From: JBCBXA01 sp039816825 | Lineage (GTDB): Bacteria > Pseudomonadota > Alphaproteobacteria > Rhizobiales > Rhizobiaceae | Direction of reading: 5' to 3' | Assembly (NCBI GenBank): GCA_039816825.1 | Contig: JBCBXA010000023.1 | Coordinates: forward strand, 1-37,279 | DNA length: 37,279 bases | Shown: piece by piece, positions 1 through 7,307 of the stretch | Numbering within the stretch: the first letter of the stretch is position 1 | How the letters are laid out: every line of letters begins with the position of its first letter | The notes under the pieces: generated by a model | The model's database searches: none | The model's input: the letters and a program-made list of their open reading frames with translations, nothing else | Told to the model about the DNA's origin: nothing | Made by a program: the position numbers and the translations under genes

Positions 1-68
1 GAGGGCCAGGTTTGACCGAGAGGAAACCGGTCGCGGTGGCTATGTGCTGGTTGTCACTGAAATTCCCT
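1..68. repeat. 68-bp inverted copy of parC interior at the window edge (probable chimeric end)
   Basis: Bases 1-68 are an exact reverse complement of 1155-1222, base for base (position n pairs with 1223-n). The match stops at base 69, where the sequence becomes parC 3' coding DNA. Being exact, inverted and at the extreme end of the window, it looks like a template-switch chimera or misassembly at a contig end rather than a biological repeat. Its effect is to give parC a false stop codon at 40-42. Confidence 0.9.
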
Positions 69-1986
69 TGCGTGTGTTGGCGACAACTTCATCCTCGGTC
101 AGCAAAAAGCCATTGCCGACGCTGGATGCGACGAGGCGCTGCTGTCCTGGTTTGTGAACGAACGCGTCCAGCACGTCTTGAGCGGCATCCATGTCCACCT
201 GCAGCCGCACAGGCTCACCATGCCCTCGGCCTCCGGGCAGCTTGTCAGCCCCGATTGTGTAGAAGCGGCCTCCGGTGGAGACCAGGACAATCCGATCAGT
301 GGTTTCGGCGTGGAAGTGCAGCTTGAGCCGATCGCCCTCCTTGAAGGCAACTTTGCTTGTGTCGGCCAGATGGCCGCGCATCGCGCGAATCCAACCTTTT
401 TCCGAGAGAACGATCGTAACCGGCTCTCGCTCAATCATCGCCTCGGCAATATCGCCAAAATCGCGCTCAGGCGCAGATCCAAACCGCGTGCGACGGGCTC
501 CAAGCTCGGTATCTTTGCCAAACGCTTTGCGGACTTCGCCGATCTCCCAGGAAACCGTCTTCCACTGCTTGTCTTCAGAGCTCAGCAAAGCCTCGATGTC
601 GGCCTTCTCGCTGGTCAAACCATCGAATTCAGTCTTGATTTCTATCTCTTCGAGCTTGCGTAAACTCCTGAGACGCATATTCAAAATTGATTCTGACTGA
701 AGATCAGTCAAATCAAACGTTCTCATGAGCTCCGCTTTTGGATCATCCTCCTCACGAATGATCCGGATGACCTCATCGAGGTTGAGGTAGGCCACCAGAT
801 AGCCGCTGAGCACCTCCAGCCGACGCTCAATCTTGGCAAGGCGATGCCTAGATCTCCGCAGAAGCACGTCCCGTCGGTGGTCGAGCCACTCCCGCAGCGT
901 ATCCCGCAGGCTCAGCACTTTCGGGACCTTGCCCTGGGACAGCACATTGAGGTTGAGCGGAATGCGCACCTCAAGATCGGTCAGCTTGAACAGGCTCTCC
1001 ATCAGGAGTTCAGCGTCAATCGACCGGCTCTTGGGTTCGATGACAACCCGCACATCTTCAGCGCTCTCGTCGCGTATGTCACCGAGAAGCGGCAGTTTTT
1101 TCTCAAACAGCAAGTCTGCGATCTTCTCGATCAGACGGGACTTCTGAACACCATAGGGAATTTCAGTGACAACCAGCACATAGCCACCGCGACCGGTTTC
1201 CTCTCGGTCAAACCTGGCCCTCACCCTGAAACCACCCCGCCCGGTCTCGTAAGCCTCACGAATCGCCGACTGCGGTTCGACGATGATGCCACCGGTTGGC
1301 AGGTCCGGTCCGGGAACAAATTCCAGGAGTTTGTCGTAGCCAGCATTGGGATGCTTGATCAGGTGTATGGCCGCGTCACACAGCTCAGCGGCATTGTGCG
1401 GCGGGATCGCGGTGGCCATGCCAACAGCGATCCCAGTGGATCCATTGGCCAAAAGGTTGGGGAACGCGCCCGGCAGAACAATCGGTTCGCTGTCCTCGCC
1501 ATCATAGGTATCCCGAAAGTCCACCGCATCTTCATCGATTCCCTGAAGAAGCAGTTGGGCGACGTCCGTCATCCGCGCTTCGGTGTAGCGCATTGCGGCG
1601 GCGTTATCGCCGTCAATGTTTCCAAAGTTCCCCTGGCCATCCACCAGCGGATAACGAACGGCAAAATCCTGAGCGAGCCGCACCAGAGCGTCGTAGATCG
1701 ACTGCTCGCCATGGGGGTGGAATTTACCGATAACGTCGCCCACCACGCGGGCAGACTTCTTGTACCCGTTGTTGGGGTCCAGCTTGAGAAGCCGCATGGC
1801 GTGCAATATGCGCCGATGGACGGGTTTCAGCCCGTCGCGGAGATCAGGCAAGGCACGTGCCGTAATCGTGGACAGCGCATAGGCGAGATATCGCTGCTCC
1901 AGAGCTGCCTTAAGATCAACGAAATCCGCGCCATCCTCCGGTCCGCCATCACTATCATTGCCATCGAGAATCAGTTCATCTGCCAT
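40..1986 (-). CDS. parC: DNA topoisomerase IV subunit A (ParC), 3' end artificially truncated
   Basis: Topoisomerase IV subunit A works with ParE to decatenate daughter chromosomes. The N-terminal breakage-reunion domain is complete. It has the motif around HPHG (residues 91-93), the catalytic tyrosine at Tyr134 in AMRYTEARMT, and the conserved GNIDGDNAA segment just before it. A long central domain and the start of the C-terminal beta-pinwheel follow. The predicted product is 648 residues against roughly 750 for the family. Homologues continue past ANTRKG, but here the frame then reads ISVTTST and stops. Those residues are encoded by the inverted copy at 1-68, so the real C-terminus of about 100 residues lies outside the window. 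The quinolone-resistance segment reads HGEQSIYDA, with Gln95 where E. coli ParC has Ser80. The gene is divergent from the EAL gene at 2168. Confidence 0.93.
   Translation of the reverse strand: MADELILDGNDSDGGPEDGADFVDLKAALEQRYLAYALSTITARALPDLRDGLKPVHRRILHAMRLLKLDPNNGYKKSARVVGDVIGKFHPHGEQSIYDALVRLAQDFAVRYPLVDGQGNFGNIDGDNAAAMRYTEARMTDVAQLLLQGIDEDAVDFRDTYDGEDSEPIVLPGAFPNLLANGSTGIAVGMATAIPPHNAAELCDAAIHLIKHPNAGYDKLLEFVPGPDLPTGGIIVEPQSAIREAYETGRGGFRVRARFDREETGRGGYVLVVTEIPYGVQKSRLIEKIADLLFEKKLPLLGDIRDESAEDVRVVIEPKSRSIDAELLMESLFKLTDLEVRIPLNLNVLSQGKVPKVLSLRDTLREWLDHRRDVLLRRSRHRLAKIERRLEVLSGYLVAYLNLDEVIRIIREEDDPKAELMRTFDLTDLQSESILNMRLRSLRKLEEIEIKTEFDGLTSEKADIEALLSSEDKQWKTVSWEIGEVRKAFGKDTELGARRTRFGSAPERDFGDIAEAMIEREPVTIVLSEKGWIRAMRGHLADTSKVAFKEGDRLKLHFHAETTDRIVLVSTGGRFYTIGADKLPGGRGHGEPVRLQVDMDAAQDVLDAFVHKPGQQRLVASSVGNGFLLTEDEVVANTRKGISVTTST
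1155..1222. repeat. parC-internal source of the inverted copy at 1-68
   Basis: This is the native copy, in frame within parC. Its reverse complement is repeated at the left end of the window. ParC residues encoded here fit the family, including the EIPYGV segment just upstream of the junction, so this copy is the original. Confidence 0.88.
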
Positions 1987-2167
1987 ATCCCAGCGGTACC
2001 GCCCCTCAGCGACAGCGGCAAGCTAACGACAATGTGTGCAAGTTCACCCCTGCCAAGGCCTGTCGAGGCGGTGGATTAAGGCCGATTTAACCTCGTTGGC
2101 ATAGGGTTTTTCGGCGTGTGAAGGCTATGGACGCAAGGGGTGTCTGGTCTGCGCGCAGAGGTGCCCG

Positions 2168-3763
2168 TTGAACCAGCTGCGCAAAATCGTTTTCACAATA
2201 CTCAGCTTCGCAGCTATGTTCGGCCTGCTGCTGTTTGCGAACTGGTCGACGCGACAGGGCGCGGTCGAGCAATTGGCGATAGACACCAACGCGTCAGCCG
2301 CCGGCCTGATGAACCACGTCGAAGATACGTTGGGCAGCTCCCTTCAAGCCCTCATAACGATTGCCAGCTCCAACACGCCCGCCTGTTCGCCGCAACAGTT
2401 AGCTCTCATGCGCCGAACCGTCTATGAGGTTGATCCGATTAAGGAATTGGGCGTCTCCGGTGGTGATGGATCCGGCATTTGCAATCATATTGGAGACGAT
2501 CTGAAGGTCCGCCAGGTCTCCGAGCCGGTCCAGTCGTCCAACCGAAACGTTCTGCTGCAGGTTGTTGAAGTTCGCGGTTCCGGCAAGCCGGCCATGATGG
2601 TCACCTGGGTGGTCAACTCTTCGGAGCGCTACGTCGCCATCGTTCCAACATCTGCACTGATGTCAGGCTCGATTGCTGCGGCCACAGGCGAGGTCGCCAA
2701 GCTGATCGCGCTCACTGACGGCACACCTGTGGCCGCCCATCTTTGGCTGGACGAGTTGGCAAACGCGCCAGGACATTCCACGGCAACCTCCTTGTCCCAG
2801 AATTTTCCGCTGGTCGTTCGACTGGCTGCGCCATTCGAACTGGCGTTTGGGCGGCTGCACAGCGTGATGCAGATCGTCAACATTGCCGGTGCTGTGGTGC
2901 TCGCCGTCATCGGCATGGTCGTTTACCGGTTGTCACGGATGCCTGAGCAGCCGCTCACCGAAATTGAGCGCGGCATCAAGCGCGAGGAATTCGAGCCCTA
3001 TTACCAGCCCGTGATCGACATCTCGACCGGCCGCATGATGGGCTGCGAAGTGCTCACCCGCTGGCGAAAGCAGGACGGCAGTGTTGTGCCGCCCGGCGCC
3101 TTTATCGCACTGGCGGAAGCGTCAGGCCTGGCTGTGCCCATGACCCGTTCCGTCATGCGTAAGGTGGCCAGTGATCTGAGCGATGTGCGCCAGCATCCCT
3201 CATCGCTGAAGATTGGCATCAACCTTTTCGACGCGCATTTTGAGAACACCGACATTGTCGATGACATTCAGGCCATCTTCGGCGATTGCGACATACGCAT
3301 GAGCCAGTTGATGTTCGAGGTTACGGAACGCCAGCCGCTCTCTAACGTGGCGCGGGCACAGATCGTCATCAAGAAGATCCAGTCCTCCGGCGCAAAGGTG
3401 GCCCTCGATGATGCGGGCACCGGCCATGGCGGCCTCGCCTACCTCCAGCAGTTCGGTATGGACGCCATCAAGATCGACAAGATGTTCATTGACCGGATCA
3501 CGCCGGAAACGGAGACGGCTCCCATTGTCGACTCGATGATCAACATGGCCAACGATCTGAATATGGAAGTCATCGCTGAAGGCATCGAGGATGCTGTGCA
3601 GATGGAATATCTGCGCAAGCGTGGAGTCAAAGCCGCTCAAGGCTATCTGTTCGCACCGCCACTGACCAAGACCGACTATCTGGAACTGTGTCGCAGGCTG
3701 GGGGCCGTTCAGGTTGAGACTTTGGACGATGATGAAGCTGCCCTCGGCTTGGAGGCAGCATGA
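2168..3763 (+). CDS. Membrane-anchored cyclic-di-GMP phosphodiesterase, CSS-motif sensor plus EAL domain
   Basis: Predicted c-di-GMP phosphodiesterase of the CSS-EAL (PdeB/PdeC-like) architecture. It has a first membrane segment at about residues 7-25, a periplasmic region with two cysteines (Cys73 and Cys105), a second membrane segment at about 236-254, and a cytoplasmic EAL domain at about 272-512. The signature Glu is Glu294, in EVL instead of EAL. The other catalytic or metal ligands are present: Asn352, Glu384/Glu387 (EVTE), Asp414-Asp415 (DDAGTG), Lys435 (KID), Glu471 (AEGIE) and Gln491. An active enzyme is therefore plausible. In known CSS-EAL proteins the cysteine pair couples activity to periplasmic redox state; here that is inference. 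The TTG start is chosen for the AGAGG at 2156-2160. The stop overlaps the next gene's ATG (ATGA), so the two are probably co-translated. Confidence 0.88.
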   Translation: MNQLRKIVFTILSFAAMFGLLLFANWSTRQGAVEQLAIDTNASAAGLMNHVEDTLGSSLQALITIASSNTPACSPQQLALMRRTVYEVDPIKELGVSGGDGSGICNHIGDDLKVRQVSEPVQSSNRNVLLQVVEVRGSGKPAMMVTWVVNSSERYVAIVPTSALMSGSIAAATGEVAKLIALTDGTPVAAHLWLDELANAPGHSTATSLSQNFPLVVRLAAPFELAFGRLHSVMQIVNIAGAVVLAVIGMVVYRLSRMPEQPLTEIERGIKREEFEPYYQPVIDISTGRMMGCEVLTRWRKQDGSVVPPGAFIALAEASGLAVPMTRSVMRKVASDLSDVRQHPSSLKIGINLFDAHFENTDIVDDIQAIFGDCDIRMSQLMFEVTERQPLSNVARAQIVIKKIQSSGAKVALDDAGTGHGGLAYLQQFGMDAIKIDKMFIDRITPETETAPIVDSMINMANDLNMEVIAEGIEDAVQMEYLRKRGVKAAQGYLFAPPLTKTDYLELCRRLGAVQVETLDDDEAALGLEAA

Positions 3764-5505
3764 AGCTTCTCGACAAACTGCTTGCGGAAAAGAGCGCGGA
3801 AAGCGTCCGAAATGGCAAATTCTTCGGTCGGGACGGTCGGTCCTGGTTTAAAAAGGGCCGTGGCGCTTACTTCTCAAGCCGCGCACAGCTTACTCGCCGG
3901 TTTAAGCGGCTTTATGCTGCGTACTGGTTCTGGATATTGGGCGCCGCAACCATCGTCGCTGTTTTGACCATCTCGGGGGGGTTTCAGGTCCTTCTGGAGT
4001 GGGAAGGTCTTCGACTGTTGCGGGCCGAAGGCGATCAGATTGCCAGCGCTACGGTCAAGCGAGTAGAGAGCCGATTGAACGCAACGGTCTCGGTCCTTCG
4101 CAGCCTCGCCGAGAACAAACAAACGCAGTGCGGCGGTCGTCAGATGATCGCGTTTGCGGAAGCCGCCAAAGGCCTCACAGCGGTGACCCGCGTGTCGCTC
4201 GTGGACTCCTCCGGTTTCGTGATGTGCTCAACCGCGCCGGAACGCGCGGAACGTACCAAGCTTCTGCCCCAGCACACGGAACTGCATCCTCGCGTGACCA
4301 TCGTTCAGCCCGATCCCAGGCTTGAGAACATCATTGTCGTCTCCTGGCATGTAAGCGACGGGCTGCGCGTCACGGCGATGATGAACGGCGATGATTTCAG
4401 GCTGGATGCTCCACCCGCGATTTTCCTGGGCCGGATGCATCGCATCATAAATCTCAATGGCGGCAGCAACTTTACATCCGATGGACTTCCCATCGATGTG
4501 AAAGAACTGGACACTGCGATGCGATCAACGGCCGATGGGCGGCGCTTCCCGGTGCAGGCCGTCGTTCTTGTGCCCGACTCTGTTCTGCAAAAAGTCAACG
4601 GGATGCCGAGAGCGCTGATCCCGGTGGCCATTCTCGGCATTCTGGTTCTGGTGGGCGCAACCCTGGTGCGCCTGAACAGGACACTCTCGGAAACCGAGGA
4701 TACCAGCATCGAAACTGCCCTTGATGACGGGCAGATACAGCCCATGTTCCAGCCTCTGATTGACCTGACATCGGGGCGTGTTCTGGGCGCTGAGATTCTG
4801 ATGCGCTGGCAGAAGAAAGACGGAACCATCGCCCGTCCTGGAGACTTCATTCACAGGGTCGAACAGGCCAATCTGACCTGCGAACTGACGGTTTCTCTTC
4901 TCAACTCCGCAATCCGTGAGTTGGGCGAGACTTACCGTGAGATGCCATCCATGACGCTCTCCATCAATCTGTTTCCCCGGGACATCAAGAACGAGCGCAT
5001 TGTGGGGATGGTGGACGAAGCCCTGCGCGGACAGGCTTTGAGAAGCGAACAGATCATCTTCGAGATCACCGAGCGCCGGGGCCTTGATGACATTGAAGCG
5101 GTCCAGAGTGTTCTGGCAGGCCTGTCGAAACTCGGCGCACGCATTGCGCTGGACAATGCGGGCGCTGGTCATCTGGGTCTGTCGGGCCTTCGCCAACTTT
5201 GGCCCGACGTGGTGAAAATCGACAAGGTTCTCGTGGATGCCCTCGGTCGCGAAGACAATGCGCGGTCGATCATCGACACGATTGTGAGCCTTGCCGATGA
5301 ACTGGCCATCGGCATTGTTGCAGAGGGTGTCGAGAACATCGACCAGATGCAACGCCTCAACTCGATCGGTGTGACCGCCGCGCAGGGCTATCTGTTCTCG
5401 AAACCGCTCACGGCGACCGACTTCAAAGACTATGTGAAGCGGTCCATGAGCGGTGATCTGGCTCGCGAACTCGAAGAAATGCGGATCGGGAGCCAGGCGG
5501 CCTAA
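3760..5505 (+). CDS. Second CSS-EAL membrane protein, with altered metal-binding motif
   Basis: A paralogue-like partner of the upstream gene, starting in its stop codon (ATGA). It has a positively charged cytoplasmic N-terminus (about 50 residues), a membrane segment at about 55-75, a periplasmic CSS-type region with Cys124 and Cys156 (MCST), a second membrane segment at about 284-302, and an EAL domain at about 322-565. The signature Glu is Glu345 (EIL). Asn403, Glu435/Glu438, Lys486, Glu522 and Gln542 are conserved. The metal-binding DDFGTG loop, however, reads DNAGAG: Asp465 is kept, the second Asp is Asn466, and Thr is Ala. This suggests weakened or lost phosphodiesterase activity and perhaps a c-di-GMP-binding or regulatory role for the first protein. 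That role is inference; the sequence shows only the substitutions. Confidence 0.86.
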   Translation: MKLLDKLLAEKSAESVRNGKFFGRDGRSWFKKGRGAYFSSRAQLTRRFKRLYAAYWFWILGAATIVAVLTISGGFQVLLEWEGLRLLRAEGDQIASATVKRVESRLNATVSVLRSLAENKQTQCGGRQMIAFAEAAKGLTAVTRVSLVDSSGFVMCSTAPERAERTKLLPQHTELHPRVTIVQPDPRLENIIVVSWHVSDGLRVTAMMNGDDFRLDAPPAIFLGRMHRIINLNGGSNFTSDGLPIDVKELDTAMRSTADGRRFPVQAVVLVPDSVLQKVNGMPRALIPVAILGILVLVGATLVRLNRTLSETEDTSIETALDDGQIQPMFQPLIDLTSGRVLGAEILMRWQKKDGTIARPGDFIHRVEQANLTCELTVSLLNSAIRELGETYREMPSMTLSINLFPRDIKNERIVGMVDEALRGQALRSEQIIFEITERRGLDDIEAVQSVLAGLSKLGARIALDNAGAGHLGLSGLRQLWPDVVKIDKVLVDALGREDNARSIIDTIVSLADELAIGIVAEGVENIDQMQRLNSIGVTAAQGYLFSKPLTATDFKDYVKRSMSGDLARELEEMRIGSQAA

Positions 5506-5655
5506 CCGTCAGTTTGCGAAGGCCCGAGAGCTTCAATTGCACTGAGTGCATCCACTCATCTTTCACCTTCTCTGGCCGCCGGTGCTTGTTCACAAGCGCG
5601 CGAAGGCCTACCTTCTGCCCGACCCTCTCGTTACGTCATATTGCAAGGAAAAAGC

Positions 5656-6081
5656 ATGGCTCCCCTCTCAAAGAAACGCATGGCCATCTTCGCACCCCTC
5701 TCCGCGGCGCTGTTGGTCAGCACGGCGCTGCCAGCTTTTGCTGTGGATGCAGGTGATGCGTTTTCTCGGTATCAATCATTGGTGGCCGAGTCGGGAGCCG
5801 CTGAGTTGACCTTTGATGAGCCAACGATCAACGGATCCTCTGGTCAGGCAACAAATGCCAAGCTCATCATTACTGACCCCGATGCAGGCCAAGTAGAGCT
5901 AAATCTCGGCACTATCGAGCTGTCTGGTGTGGCGGAGGCTGCCGATGGTGCATCACCATCGGGGAGATGCGGATCGACGGAACCAACTTTGAGAGTGACG
6001 GCAACAGCTTCACGACCGGCCAAATCCTCGCCAGCAACTTTGATATTCCCGCTGAGGGCACCAACGTGCCGAGTGGAATGA
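5656..6081 (+). pseudogene. 5' fragment of a frameshifted exported protein (signal peptide part)
   Basis: The ATG at 5656 is preceded by AAGGA at 5644-5648 with good spacing. It opens a classical Sec signal peptide: basic SKKR, then a hydrophobic core, then cleavage after LPAFA. The mature reading frame matches the style of the downstream frame until about ADGA (nucleotide 5951), then turns into unrelated sequence up to 6081. The protein continues in the frame of 5967-6848. Restoring one base near 5948-5952 gives ADGAITIGEMRIDG and a single 397-residue protein. The site is the hairpin GATGGTG-CAT-CACCATC (5944-5960), a typical place for a one-base deletion or a sequencing or assembly error. 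I do not recognise the family. Confidence 0.72.
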
Positions 6082-6848
6082 TGGCCTATGGAAACCTCGA
6101 AGTAGACGGTGCTTCGATAACGGTGGAAGGCAAGGAAATTGCCACGATTGCGTCCATGCAAGGCTCAGCCACGGGCAAGTTTCCCGACGAAGCACTGAGC
6201 CAGACCCTGACCGTAAGCGACATGTCCTTCAATGTCGCCGACCTGCCCTCTGGCAACAATGCCAAGCCTGCCCTTCAAGCCATGGGCTATGAAACAGTCA
6301 CACTGGACATGGTGATTGAGGGTGGTTGGGACCCCAGCGGTCAGGTGACGTTGGATCGCTACGATATCATTGCTGATGATATCGGCACGCTTTCCATGGC
6401 GATGACGATTGACGGCTACACAGCTGAATTGGCCCAAAGGGTTGCAGACATCAACGCCAGCATGACCGCCGAAAACCAGGGCCAACAGTCCATGGCCATG
6501 ATGGGCGAGATGGCGAACCTGTCGTTGGCGGCGGGCCAACTCAGCTTCACCGACAATTCAATCACCGAAAAGGTTCTGGCTTTCATGGCGCCGCAAATGG
6601 GCACCACCCCGGACGGGCTCAAGGCTCAGGCGAAAGGCCTTCTGCCCATAGGCCTCGCGCAGCTTGGGGACCCTGAGCTCACACAAATGGTGACAGCGGC
6701 TGTCGGCAAGTTTCTCGACAATCCGGGCAAGCTGATCATTGATTTTGCTCCGGCGTCAGCCGTGTCCTTTGGCGAGATTATGGGTGCCGGTATGGCAGCG
6801 CCACAGACCCTGCCAAAGGTTTTAGGCGTGAAGGTGAGCGCCGAATAG
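5967..6848 (+). CDS. 3' fragment of the frameshifted exported protein, unknown family
   Basis: This frame carries most of the mature protein. It is rich in alternating hydrophobic and polar residues with many Gly, Asp and Thr, consistent with a beta-rich secreted or periplasmic fold. It includes several Met-rich helices (about residues 150-190) and ends GVKVSAE. The ATG at 5967 is internal to the original gene: the frame is open upstream through about 5946, and no ribosome-binding site precedes the ATG. It should be read together with 5656-6081 as one gene. The gene follows the EAL pair after about 150 bases and is closed by the terminator at 6875-6903. The function is unknown, and the periplasmic location rests on the signal peptide of the upstream fragment. 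Confidence 0.7.
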   Translation: MRIDGTNFESDGNSFTTGQILASNFDIPAEGTNVPSGMMAYGNLEVDGASITVEGKEIATIASMQGSATGKFPDEALSQTLTVSDMSFNVADLPSGNNAKPALQAMGYETVTLDMVIEGGWDPSGQVTLDRYDIIADDIGTLSMAMTIDGYTAELAQRVADINASMTAENQGQQSMAMMGEMANLSLAAGQLSFTDNSITEKVLAFMAPQMGTTPDGLKAQAKGLLPIGLAQLGDPELTQMVTAAVGKFLDNPGKLIIDFAPASAVSFGEIMGAGMAAPQTLPKVLGVKVSAE

Positions 6849-6874
6849 TCCAGTCTGGCAGAAGCATGACATTG

Positions 6875-6903
6875 AAGAGCCGGGGCATCGCTCCGGCTCT
6901 TTT
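6875..6903 (+). terminator. Rho-independent terminator
   Basis: A perfect 9-bp stem (AAGAGCCGG with CCGGCTCTT) around a 9-base loop, running into TTTT at 6900-6903. It lies 26 bases after the exported-protein stop and just before the convergent 3' end of the NTF2-like gene. The T-run suits plus-strand transcription. Confidence 0.8.
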
Positions 6904-6913
6904 GCATCTGAGG

Positions 6914-7303
6914 TCAGGCTTCGTCCGGTTCGTTGATGACAGAAGCGATGAACCATTGCTCGTCGTCCAGCAGAAGCAGATAAGCACAGCGGAAGGTATG
7001 GATGATTTCACCGGAAGCGTTTTCCTGGGTCCAATCGACGGCTGCACACGCACTGGATCCGCCGTCAGGCTGCAACGCGCTGCGAATGCTGAAACTGGAC
7101 GTGACGACGCCTGCTCCATCGAAGGCTGCCAGGAGCGCTTCGACGTTCTCCAGAAGCTCATCGGCGTCTGCGAAAACGTGGCCTTTGCCGAACTGCCAGA
7201 CCGTCGCTGGAAAAGCGAAGAGGTCGACAATTGCGTCGGCGTCGAAGTCGTTTAGCCCATCGGCGTAGTCTGCAAAGAGCGCGGCAATACCCGACGGAAC
7301 CAA
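6914..7303 (-). CDS. SnoaL/NTF2-like protein
   Basis: A 129-residue protein with the pattern of the NTF2-like (SnoaL/DUF4440-type) superfamily. An N-terminal helix pair (IAALFADYADGLNDFDADAI) is followed by DLFAFPATV and a curved beta-sheet, ending with WFIASVINEP. Such proteins form a cone-shaped pocket and range from isomerases to ligand binders; no catalytic residue can be assigned here. The TTG start at 7303 is four bases after the aspS stop (7308-7310), with a weak Shine-Dalgarno (AGGG) inside the aspS end. It is therefore probably expressed from the aspS transcript by translational coupling. Confidence 0.7.
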   Translation of the reverse strand: MVPSGIAALFADYADGLNDFDADAIVDLFAFPATVWQFGKGHVFADADELLENVEALLAAFDGAGVVTSSFSIRSALQPDGGSSACAAVDWTQENASGEIIHTFRCAYLLLLDDEQWFIASVINEPDEA

Positions 7304-7307
7304 AACC

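Noticed and set aside
844..2079. Long open frame opposite parC
   Set aside because: It is antisense to a gene with clear ParC motifs; long shadow frames are expected in GC-rich coding DNA.
4525..5352. 275-codon open frame opposite the second EAL gene
   Set aside because: Antisense shadow of a gene with recognisable EAL-domain motifs.
5543..5558. Hairpin TGAGTG-CATC-CACTCA after the second EAL gene as a terminator
   Set aside because: Only a 6-bp stem with moderate GC and no continuous T-run; too weak to call.
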